Shown piece by piece: positions 13,501 through 25,500 of a stretch of DNA of 64,000 nucleotides. Every line of letters starts with the position of its first letter. Positions within the stretch are counted from its first letter, which is position 1. Source of the DNA: Brachypterus glaber (Eukaryota > Arthropoda > Insecta > Coleoptera > Kateretidae); NCBI GenBank assembly GCA_958510825.1, contig OY294044.1, forward strand, positions 75,934,895 through 75,998,894, given 5' to 3'. Made by a program: the position numbers and the translations under genes. The notes beneath the pieces are model-generated. The model ran no database searches and was not told the DNA's origin. It saw only the letters and a list, made by a program, of their open reading frames with translations.

Positions 13501-16500
13501 GATTGGGGGTTGTTGTATTCAACGTCGTTAAACTTCATTTTACCCGGAATACGTGAACCCTTCTTTTTAGAGTGTATATATGACCAAAACTTCTTAGGGT
13601 CGGTATGAACAGACTCTTCCACTGTATCCAAGTATGATTTATATGCCTGAGATATATCCCTTTTTATTTCAAGACGAAGACGTTTAAATTTATTAAGAAA
13701 ATACAAACTTTTAGACTTTTTGTATTGCCTAAATAAAGATTCTTTTTGACGTATTTTTTTAATAATATCACTAGAAAACCAAGGGGGATAGTTTCTATTA
13801 GATTTGGTTTTATACAAGGGTACATGCGTATCAAAAGTATATTCTAAAATTCTATAAAAGTAAGAGCAAGCTTCATTTATATCATTAAATTTTTTAAGTT
13901 CCAACCAGTTTATTTCAGATAAATCCTTATATAAGTTCAAAAAGTCAGCTTTTTTAAAGTTATATAGTTTATCTTCCGAGTTTTTACGAAAGTTATTAGT
14001 TTTGGTTGATGAAACTTCCAGACAGATTTCTAAGGGTGGATGATGAGCATCGATATGCACAATACCTTCAGATTCCATAACCTCACAAGTAATATTTGAT
14101 AGAACCAAATCTAAAAATCTATTATTTATATTTGGTACTATGTTAAATTGTTTTAACTCGGTAATTTCTAAGAAGTTAATAAGTGTATTACAGTAAATAT
14201 CATGTAAATTAGGTTGATTGTAGTGGGTTACATTAAAGTCACCCAAAATGACAAGCTTAATATTATTTAAGCAGGGGCAAACAGATAAGAGACTTAAAAA
14301 ATCATCAAAATCTTCATGGTGTATATCATGTGTAATATAGACACACAAAATAGCTAACATTGAATTTTTAAAATCAATTTTACAGCCAACAATCTCTATA
14401 TTATTTTTAGTGTAATTATTATTAATAAACGACAAGTCCAAGTTTAGTACATTAAAGTGAGGTTTAATTGCTATTAAAGTACCGCCGTATCGACGGTCAC
14501 ATCGCAAAACATTGTACATATTACCAAACAACTCAGATCCAAGTTTCAGAAAGACAAATAATATCTGCATCCATGTCTGAAACTGCAGCATAAACTGTAT
14601 TAACTTTGGTATTTAGTCCTCTTACATTTTGATAAAATATTTTTAATAGAGTCGATTTTGGATGTACAGTTGAATTTCTAGGCTTAGTGTTCACCATTCT
14701 TGAAGTCATCTCGAAAGAATTTAAACTTTTTTACCAGAGACCCCTCAGGCCAGTTGTCACCATTAAGTAGATCTGGCAACATACTGTAATCTGCAGTAAT
14801 TTTGAATGCCTCTGTCCTCGCGTTTTTCCATTTAGGTAGGGACTCAACTACAATACTCTTCCCAGGAAATGTTTTCTCGACATAACGAATCATTTTATCT
14901 ACACTAGTATTTGCAGCAATACGCCCGACGTACATGTTGATTTTTCGGGAAACAGCGACGATACTCCAATCATCATCGCCCGGTTCATTAGGTACGGCTT
15001 TGCCGAATACATGCTGGACAGAGCGCACGCTGGTGCGTGCGTGTTTATTTTTGCTGTCAATGAACTTGCCAATATCCATATCAGATTTTGATGCGGGTGT
15101 TTTGTTTACATTCGGATTAACTTTTTTAGGTTTAACTGATACATCCTTATCTTTATGCATTATTAAAGGTTGTACCGAACTTGAAGATGCTTGAGGTGGG
15201 ACAATATTTTTTAGGTACTCACTTTGAAATCCATTATTAGATAATAATCGTATGAGCTCGATATTTGACTCACGTAAACAGATTACTTCATTTTGCAGCA
15301 GATCGATTTTTTTAGATAAAGCGATGGTTTGCTCATTAATAGCATTTTTAATTAACGACTCGATGTTAACCACTTGAACATTTACATCACTGACGTTAGT
15401 TATAACACTATTACTATTACTTCTGGTAGTAGGCATAATAAAATGTAATTAATTTCGTAAAGAAACGAAGGTTCACATTGGCATTAAAAAATAACATAAA
15501 CAACAACAACAAAAAATAGAATTTTTATTAATTTTAAATATGGGGTTCTGAGTGGCACCAGGTCACCAGTCGTGTTATGTTTTAACCACCTCACCAGTTA
15601 AGGGTTAATATAACTAATTCAATTGTTTCGTTGCATGCAACGACTGTTTTAAAGTTTTATGTAATTTAATATTTATAAAAACTTCCGCATTTTAAACAAA
15701 ACGGAATTCCGGAAGTAGAATTTAAATGAATTCATAATTTTTGAATAAACTAATCTAGATGTATTCTTTCACCTTTCCTAATTATGAACATTACGTTCCG
15801 AATGGCATAATATGTATAATTTTGTAAAATAATTATCCATGTTTATCCCATAATAATACAGAAGCCGTAAAGTTAACTATAGTTAACTATAGTTGCTTTA
15901 CATATGATGATCAGTCATCGGCGAATTTGCAGTGCTCACATAGGCGTCGATTCTATCGTTGACGCGAGGTTTTAAATATTTACATTTTTATTTTCTTCGA
16001 AAAACACCGATATATTTACATATTTATAGTTAATATGTATATTCAATATTGTTGTAACAAATTAGTCGTCAAATGTTTCGATTTAGTGACCTTTATAAAA
16101 ATTTCCCTCATAATTCGGCAAAATTATTCCGTTTCTATGTTTATTTTCAACGTTGATGAGTCATAACTGAATTAATTAATTCCGATTAATGATGATGATA
16201 TACCTGGCAGTGCCGGACTGGCCCGGCCGGCTAACCGACGATAGGCGAGGGCCCCCTATCCTTGGGGTCCTAATCAAACATTGACAGAGAAGAAATTGTT
16301 AATAAAATAGTTTTTATTGGATTGTACCTAAAATCGCCACTTTTTGTATGATAAACCTGTATGAAAAGTATTTTTTTTTGCCTAGCCCGAAAAGTAAGAT
16401 AGTCAACGTTGATTGGTTGATTGAAACTGTTGACATTTGAATTCTAACCTCAAATTTGTTGTCAAAAATACAAATGTATTTATTAAAATATTACAATCGA

Positions 16501-19500
16501 ATAAAAAATAGTGTATGATACACGGACGAAAACTTCTTTCAGGGCAATTACGGATGGCAACCTAAATCGCCATAAAAACCGTATTTTTCGACCTTGTATC
16601 ATAAACTATTAAAATACTGATGAGCTTAAAAGGGTCCTTCTTGTTTAAAAATATTCTGATATTTTTTTAGTCTTTTTTATTTGCCTGTGTTCCAAAGTGA
16701 CATTTTTCGGTTAGAAATGTTAAGTTAAAAAGTGACACTTTTGTTAAGAGTTTGTCTTTTGTTTTACTTTGGTAGGCTGCAGCCCGCCAAAGTACTTTTT
16801 CGTTTGGGGGTCTCTATTCTTGACCACAGTTGCTATGATATGGTAAATACAAACAATCAAGCGTGTCACGTCTTTCCCACTTTGCTGTTCATGATCAGAG
16901 TGGAGAGTTCATAATCAGAGTGGAAGAGAGCTTACGATAGTAACGTGACTAGCTTGTAGTATTTTTTAGTTACAAATTGTATGTGTGCATCACGAAAAAA
17001 AAACAAATATTCAGTAAAATATTTATTATTTAAAATAAAAAAACAAACTTTTTAAAAGTTAAAACAAATAAATTAAATAAAAAGTTAAAAAAACATACTT
17101 TTTAGGGGGCCCCTATCCTTGGGGTCCTAATCAAACATTGACAGAGAAGAAATTGTTAATAAAATAGTTTTTATTGGATTGTACCTAAAATCGCCACTTT
17201 TTGTATGATAAACCTGTATGAAAAGTATTTTTTTTTGCCTAGCCCGAAAAGTAAGATAGTCAACGTTGATTGGTTGATTGAAACTGTTGACATTTGAATT
17301 CTAACCTCAAATTTGTTGTCAAAAATACAAATGTATTTATTAAAATATTACAATCGAATAAAAAATAGTGTATGATACACGGACGAAAACTTCTTTCAGG
17401 GCAATTACGGATGGCAACCTAAATCGCCATAAAAACCGTATTTTTCGACCTTGTATCATAAACTATTAAAATACTGATGAGCTTAAAAGGGTCCTTCTTG
17501 TATAAAAATATTCTGATATTTTTTTAGTCTTTTTTATTTGCCTGTGTTCCAAAGTGACATTTTTCGGTTAGAAATGTTAAGTTAAAAAGTGACACTTTTG
17601 TTAAGAGTTTGTCTTTTGTTTTACTTTGGTAGGCTGCAGCCCGCCAAAGTACTTTTTCGTTTGGGGGTCTCTATTCTTGACCACAGTTGCTATGATATGG
17701 TAAATACAAACAATCAAGCGTGTCACGTCTTTCCCACTTTGCTGTTCATGATCAGAGTGGAGAGTTCATAATCAGAGTGGAAGAGAGCTTACGATAGTAA
17801 CGTGACTAGCTTGTAGTATTTTTTAGTTACAAATTGTATGTGTGCATCACGAAAAAAAAACAAATATTCAGTAAAATATTTATTATTTAAAATAAAAAAA
17901 CAAACTTTTTAAAAGTTAAAACAAATAAATTAAATAAAAAGTTAAAAAAACATACTTTTTAAGAGTTAAAATAAATAAATTAAATAAAAAGTTACACCTA
18001 TAACTACCAAGTTGGTAGTACCAACAAAACAAAACAAACAACATTAAAATATAAATTCATATAAAAAAATATATAAAAGTAATTATAAACAAACTTTAAA
18101 TTAAAATTATGTTTTTTATTAGCTTAAGAAACATATCTTTTAAAAAAATGGCCATGAGCGACCTCTAGATTTTTTCAAAACTTCTGAAAAAATTCAGGTA
18201 TAATACTCTTAACCCTATCACCATTTTCACCATCGTAAACAAAAAATATACGCAAATCACAATTACATATGAGTAACCCGATTCGAGTTGAATAAATAAA
18301 TTCTAATTTTTCGGGATTTTTTTTCGGGATTTTCGGGATTTTTCGGGATTCAAAAATCTTCGGGATATCCCGAACTTTCGGGATCCCGAATTTCGGGACT
18401 GGAAACCCTAGTACCTACTTATTAAAAAAGTTAATGTATTTGCTGGTAGGATACAAATGGAAACGCGTTTGAGCAGTGGAAGTAGACAAAACTTCTACAA
18501 GAAGTGCTGAAGAATTACGGATGTTCGCCAAGCCAGGGATTGTTTTTCTGTGATAACAATGTATGAAAAAAGGCTACATTGTGATTTCTTAACGCAACTA
18601 CCACGAAACTTTTATAAAAGGTTTATCTACGATATGGCGTATGCATATATTATAAATCCCTATAGTAAAACTTAAAAAACGTGTAATTTGCGAAGTGTAA
18701 AAGAAGTATTACAAATAAAGTTTAGAATTACTGGCGTGGCGAACATTTGTAATTCTTTAGCACTTCTTGTAGAAGAAACGCGTTTCCATTTGTATCCTAC
18801 CAGCAATAACATGTACTTTTTCAATAAGGAAACGTTCAAGTATTACGTAACGCAAAATTTACCAAAATTCATACACTTCATACCTCGGTTCTCGCGTTAT
18901 TCAAGGCTGTAGAGATTTCATATTTTGGCTACCCCCCCTAACACACCCCCTATTAGACGGGGTAGCCAAAATACGAAATCTCTATAATCTATGATAACGC
19001 GAGAACCGGGGTATGAAGTTTATGAATTTTGGTACAATTTGCGTTACGTAATACTTGAACGTTCCCTAAGTATAGGTACTTAAAATATTAATTTTAGCTA
19101 AGGCCTAAGCGAGTCATGCTAATTTAGTGCACATTACTGAATTAGTAAATGGCACCCTCTATGCCTGCCACTGGGAATACACTATGTAGTATAAAGCTTT
19201 CGCCTTTAACTCTATGGGTTTATTGTGGTTCTCGAAAATCGCAGATCGGACCACCATAAAGAAATTACAAAAAACTTACAAGTTGCGAAGTTTAGAAGTA
19301 CATATGGGAGATTTAGCTCAGCGGTCAATGGCATCGATATAGCCTGACACTGATCTAATGATTGTGAGTTTAAACCTCACTGGCGCCGATTGCCTTTTTC
19401 AGTTAATTAATAATTGAAATTTGGCGAAGGCGTACTCCCTAGATATATTGTTTGGAAAGTCAATTAAAGCCGGTGGTTCCCTCTACTACTAGCCCACACA

Positions 19501-22500
19501 AGTCCTGGACTTAGGGGATGCTTAATTAAGTAGAATAGTACGAGGTTAAAAAAAAACAAACAAAAAAAAACATATAAATATATAAAAAAAAGTAACGTCG
19601 TTACTATGTATAGAATTCTTTATGCATTTCAGCAAAACTTAAAAAAACGTGCAATTTGTTTGAAAGAAGTATCATAATACAGGGTTATTCAGAAATAAGT
19701 TCGAGAAATTTAAGAGGTGATTCAACGTTAAAAAAATATGAAAAAAAGTTGCTATAAAGGTTGGTCCAGAAATAAGCCCTAAGGGAACAAAAAAAGCACT
19801 AATAAAATTTTAATCCTGCAGGACGATTCTTCATTTAAAACTAAGAAAAAAAGTATTCTCTACCCAAACACCTAAATTTAATATAAAAGGAGTTATAGCC
19901 ATTCAAAAAGTAACATTTTTAGTGGCACAAAATGTTACTTCCTCTTAGCTGCATTTTTTTTTTTTGAAAACGGTTGTTCCTACAGTATTACACTTTATGA
20001 CATTTTTTATTAAAAAAAAATCAAAAAAATATACATAAAAAAGTTTGGGGCAAAAATGTGTTAAGCCTCACATATCTTGTCCGTCTAGGCACGCCTCTGG
20101 ATAAATTCAAAAAAATAAATTAACATAAACTTATTGCCCTTATTAATACTACATGCAAAAGCTCGTCGCTCTAGCTACAAGAGTTATTAATTAAAAACCT
20201 TATTTTTATTACAATTTTAAAGAGCCGTTGCTCCCTTAGGACTCATTTCCGGACCAACCTTTATAGGAACTTTTTTTCGTATTTTGCTTTCCCATTTTGA
20301 AAATTTTCAAAATTTCGGAAAGCCTTGTATTCGTGCAAAAATTTTCAAATTTTTTTTTGTGTATTTTTGCGTTTTATGACGTTTTATGTCGATATAAATC
20401 AATTTCGAGCAAAAAAATCTCGCTAGGTTCGTTGTATTCGTGCAAAAATGTTCAAATTTTTTTTTGTGTATTTTTGCGTTTTATGACGTTTTATGTCGAT
20501 ATAAATCAATTTCGAGCAAAAAAATCTCGCTAGGTTCGTTGTATTCGTGCAAAAATGTTCAAAAATTTTTTTTGTGCATTTTTGCGTTTTATGACGTTTT
20601 ATGTCGATATAAATCAATTTCGAGCAAAAACAAATTGTCGGTCGATCGGTCGGTCGGTCGGTCTGGCCGGGAAATCTTGTGGGCACGATAACTTAAGAAC
20701 GCTGTAAGCTAGAGACTTGAAATTTGTCATACAGGTATGTTACCAAAATTTCTTGCTACAAGGGGAGCAAATGGGGAAAAATACATTTTTTTTTAGAAAA
20801 ATTTGAAAATTGCTATATATGGGTTTTCGAGGTTGCTGAAATTGAATCTGATAAAAAAACTTATCTAATTCCACCCCCGAGGGGGTGAGGGGGTAAATAT
20901 TTTTCAATATTATTAATATTTTCTTCAAAATTGGTATATAAATATATAGAGGTTTTTGGGGTCGACGAATATGAATCTGATAATATTTTTTTTCTAATTT
21001 CACCCCCTGAGGGGTGGGGGTAGTTTTCGTGAAAACTGGTGTATTGGGGTTTTTGAGGTTGCTGAAAGTGAATCTGATAATAAATTTTTTCTAAATCCAC
21101 CCCCTGAGGAGTGGGGGGTAGTTTTCGTGAAAATTGTTATATTGAGGTTTTTGAGGTTGTTGAAAGTGAATCTGATTATAAAAAAATTCTAACTTTACCC
21201 CTAAAGGGGCAGAGGGTAGTTTTCGTGAAAATTGGTATATTAAGGTTTTTGTGGTTGCTGAAAGCGAATCTGATAATAAAAAATCCATTTTACGGGCGGA
21301 GGTGAAAAATGGGAAAGCTCTTTTACTGGGCAGTGTATTTTAACGTAGAATCACGTCCTAAATTTTTCGAACTTATTTCTGAACAACCATGTAAAAATAA
21401 AGTTTTGTAGAATTGCTGGCGTGGCAGACATTCGTAATTCTCTAGCACGTTCTGAAGAATAAAACAAGAAGTCTGATAAGAAGTTGAACTTCTTGATGCA
21501 ACTTTGTGAGAACTTCTTGTAGAAGTGTTGTGTTTACTGGGATGTAGCCTTTTTTTAGAAATTGTTATCACAGAAAAACGTTTTATAAAAGTTTTATAGT
21601 GGTTGCGCTGAAAAGTTACAATTTACCCCTTTTTAAGAATTCTTTAGGATATCTGCAACCTAACGTGTTTACTGGGAATTATGCAAGTAAAAAGACGTAT
21701 CATTTTTTTTTCGTTGCAAAATAAAATTATGTGCAATATAGGGTTAAATTGCTCAAATATAACTCTTCTCTTCTAGATGTAGATCTGCGAAGAGCATTTA
21801 ATAAGAGCATACTCTGTACCCTATTGCATATGTTCCGTTGCAGATGTTTTTATTGTAGATGGGTTCACAGTTGAGTGTCAATTGATATGCCTGAACTAAT
21901 TTTTACATTCAACAAGCCGCAATGTAATGCATCGTGTCCCATAGCGTTTGCAGGCATCGGAACAGTTTGAGATGATAAAAATAAGTAAAAACCTATCAGG
22001 GGTGCTCCTATGGGAGGGGTGGGGCAGGCGCCACCCTCCCTCATCAAGACTGAGTTGGAAAAATCCACTGTTCAGTTGCGAAAATCCAGTGTTTTGTTGG
22101 TAAAATTGAGTAAATTTAGTGGTAGATTTCGGAAATTTATAGAATAGTTGAGAAAGTTGAGGGTTGCAGTTGGGAATTTGGCTAGTAAATCCCGTTAGGG
22201 GTAAAGCTTTTATCAGTAGTTGGGAAATGCAGGGATAAAGGCTTGTTTTGGGGGATGGGAAATTTATCAATTTTAAGTAGGGAAATATTGGGTCGTTTGG
22301 ATGTTTGAGTAAATTTAGTGGTAGATTTCGGAAATTTATAGAATAGTTGGGAAAGTTGAGGGTTGCAGTTGTGAATTTGACTAGTAAATTCCGGTAGGGG
22401 TAAAGATTTTTTCAGTAGTTGGAAAATTTGAAGGACAGTTGAGAAAATTGGAGTAGAAGAGGCCTTTTCCTTTGTCATCAAAATTTAAGTGTCAGAAATA

Positions 22501-25500
22501 CGGAAATGTTTAAAAATTCTAGACTTTTTATTGCGAAAATTTCGAAAGTCATACAACACTCTTGAAAATTCACATACCTACAAATATTTTGTATGAACTA
22601 AGTTCGTTTGTCATTTATCCGTCTAGTGGGACGTAAAAACAGAGAAGGCATTATAAAAATCTAAATCTATAATTTATATTTTTCCGTATAAAAATCAAAT
22701 TTTTAGTTATTTAAGTTGAAGAATTATCTCAAAAACAAGCCGTGAAAGTATGTAATGCTACGCATTCTATTATATATTATTCACAGTAAAAAGTATATTG
22801 CATTTCCCAAACAAAAAAAAATAATAATTTTCAAAAAAAAAATAAAAAAGATACATTTTTTTTTAAAAACACTTTTTAAAAAAGATTTTTTTTTTTGAAA
22901 AAGGAAAAATTATTTTTTCTTTAAAAAAAGGATTCATATATTTTTTTTTATTTTTCAATTTTTTTTTATTAAATTTTCTTTCTGCGAAAAATGAAAATTA
23001 AAAAAAAATTATAAAAAACCTTAAAAAAAAAATTTACACAGAAAATTTTATCTTAATTAAAAAAAAAATGTTTTGGTTACTGTAATATTATTTGAGGATG
23101 TTCAACAATAATTGTGACATAATTATTATGTCAACGACAGAGGGTTTAGCTAAATTTGCCCATATAAAATGTTCGTAAATACATATTTGACTTTCCCCAA
23201 GAAAAGTTTAGCGTTAGTAAAAAAAATTCTAAAATTTTTTATTAGTTTTTTTTACATTTTTGGAAGTTTTATTTCCAAAAAATATGATTTCCGTCAAAAA
23301 AAAATTCTGCGTGTCGGTCAGTCTGTCTGTGTGTTCGGGAAATCTGTGACCACGATAACACAAGAACGCTTCAGGCTAAAGACTTCAAATTTGGACCATA
23401 GGTTGATTATCCAACTTTTTTTTTTCAATTTATTTTTCGTTTTACGAAAAAATCGGCTTAAAAAAAAATTAAAAAATTAAAAATTTTGATTTTTTTTATT
23501 TTTTTTAATTTTTGATGTTAATGAACCTAGGTCTATAGGGGAAAGTATTATTTTGTTGGCAGTAAAATACTTTTCTAGTCTTAAGACTGCAAAGAGAACA
23601 ATGATACCTCGAATAATACGTTTTTAAATTGGTCAAAACGATGCCCTAATAAAAACACTTTAACTGATAGCGATCTGTTAATAAAATATTTGCCAGCCAA
23701 AGGCGGGTCATAATTGAAATTCATCAAAATGAATGTTTCTGTGAGTCATTCATAGACACATAGTTCAAAAATCCGATTTCTTGACAATTACTGTGATAAG
23801 TATTACACAAGTCGTAAAAATATGCAATGCTACGCATTCCAATATATACTCTTTACAGTGGATGGTATACTGTCGAACACTTATTAAATGCAAGTTAAAA
23901 CCAGCCGTCTCGAATAAGCGAGAATACTTTCTCATAAAAAAGTTATGTCCAGAAACAATTTCTAATATTTTGTGGGAGAGGAGAGGGAGAGGATTTTTTT
24001 CTATCGTCTACGTGGTTTTAAAATATTTCTTCTATTGTGAATTCTAAAAAAGGTATTTCCAGATTTTTTTTTATTTTAAAAATTAAACATTTTTTTTGTA
24101 ATTTTATTTTACCTTTTAGGTGGTTTATAATTTTTTCTTATATTGTGAATAATAATAATAAAAAAGCTATGTACAGAAAATTTTTTTACATTTTGGGGAA
24201 GAGGGGGAGGAGCTGGTAAAAAATTCTAATTACATATTCTGTGTAATTTTATTTTACCTTTTATGTGATATTTTCTTTTATTGTGAATAATAAAAGTTTT
24301 GTCTAATTTTTTTTTTACATTTGGGTGGTTAGGGGGTGGACAAAAAAAATTAAAATAAAATTTTTCGTGTAGTTTATTTTAACGTTTTAGTTATGTGGTT
24401 TTTAAAGTAAGTTTTTTTTTTTCAATCACAATTCTTTCATTTATGAGAAAGTAATTATTTACCAAACCCAAAAAAAAAAATCAAATTAAAAAGTGATACG
24501 GGGATGGGGTTCGAAGTCGAAACTCAGAGGCTAAAAATGCGTATAAACCTCTATATTAGCAATTGAGAAATCGGCGCGCCCGGCCGCGGCGCACTATGTG
24601 GCTAAACATAAAAAAAGTGTTTAAAAATATTTTTTTGGTGAATTAGATCTTAAATGGTTTACTACCCATAAAAACAATTTTTGAGTCAAAATTGAGTTTT
24701 AACATTGAAGGGTTCTGGGCAAAAAGGGTAAAATTAAAAATAATTAACCCCCAATTCGTACGTCCCTAAATAAATATATTGTTCTTGGACAATATTTAAT
24801 TAAAACCATTCAATATATTAGATTACGGGCTAGTAGACGGTTTTTGAGATATTAAATAAAAATCAAATTTTAGGGTGTCCTCTTCAAAGGAGAGAGAGGT
24901 ATTTCAAAAACCACGTTTAAATATATTTTGTTAATATATGTTAATTTAGGAGCATTTCCAATATAAACAATTGAATAAACTTATTGATTTTTTAAAATAA
25001 AATTTCAAGCCTACCTGGAATAGTGCTTATTTTTCCACATAAAAATGCTTATAACTTTTTTTTTGTTTTGTTTCAGCTATCCTATATTTACATATTTTAA
25101 AAACTGTGTATATTAGAACATTTTAGTGTATAGATTTTAAATGCGCAATAATGCGTGCGTAATTATTTTCAGATGTTATCATATAAAATATTAAAAATTT
25201 GTATTTTTTTCCTACAAAAATGCTTATAACTCTTGGCTAACTTTAGCTATCTAATATTTATACACTATTTAGACTACTTCTGTATTCAATATTAAAAATT
25301 AGAAATGCGCGTCAGTGCGTGCGCAACTTTTTATATATTAAGACTTAAAAATTAATTTTACCTTAAATATTATGTTTATTCATTAAAGCTATGTTTATAC
25401 AATGATATTACCAAATTTTACTGAACAAACGTATGTTAAGAAAAAATGCTATTTTGGTATACCCGCATCAGAATATGCTTTAAAATTAAATTTTACATCG

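Larger units (their letters stand above)
11696..15545 (-). mobile_element. Near full-length non-LTR retrotransposon (Jockey/CR1-like)
   Basis: Read on the minus strand it has a 5' untranslated stretch, ORF1 (15436-14684), ORF2 (endonuclease plus reverse transcriptase, 14697-11863) and a 3' tail of about seven ATTT units at 11724-11696. ORF2 starts 14 bp inside ORF1. No long terminal repeats are present. The element is in the same orientation as the formin gene. The 5' boundary is approximate because I could not see a target-site duplication. Confidence 0.9.
19680..21391. mobile_element. Mariner-like MITE 'CAGGGTTATTC', interrupted copy
   Basis: It begins CAGGGTTATTCAGAAATAAG and ends TTATTTCTGAACAACCATG. 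Both arms match the element at 3801-4426 and the left arm at 57814. The right arm is interrupted at 20286-21335 by the satellite-bearing element; bases on either side resume the arm sequence (CTTTTTTTCGTATTTT, then TATTTTAACGTAGAATCAC). Confidence 0.85.

Noticed and set aside
16732..16914. 60-residue ORF repeated at 17589-17771 as a duplicated gene
   Set aside because: Both copies are simply carried by the 857-bp tandem duplication. The peptide has no recognisable domain, splice sites or codon signal.
19306..19390. Functional tRNA gene
   Set aside because: Box spacing and acceptor pairing do not make a good cloverleaf, and it continues into a body with an A-rich tail, as a SINE does.
20423..21305. 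Several overlapping ORFs of 60-90 residues
   Set aside because: They are translations of 107-bp and ~98-bp tandem units in various frames, not genes. The same holds for frames at 48805-49035 and 60074-60813.
24572..24592. Cloning-vector polylinker, because of a GGCGCGCC and GCCGCGG cluster
   Set aside because: Flanks continue in ordinary genomic repeat sequence, and related CATAGTGCGGCG termini occur at 25661 and 39914.
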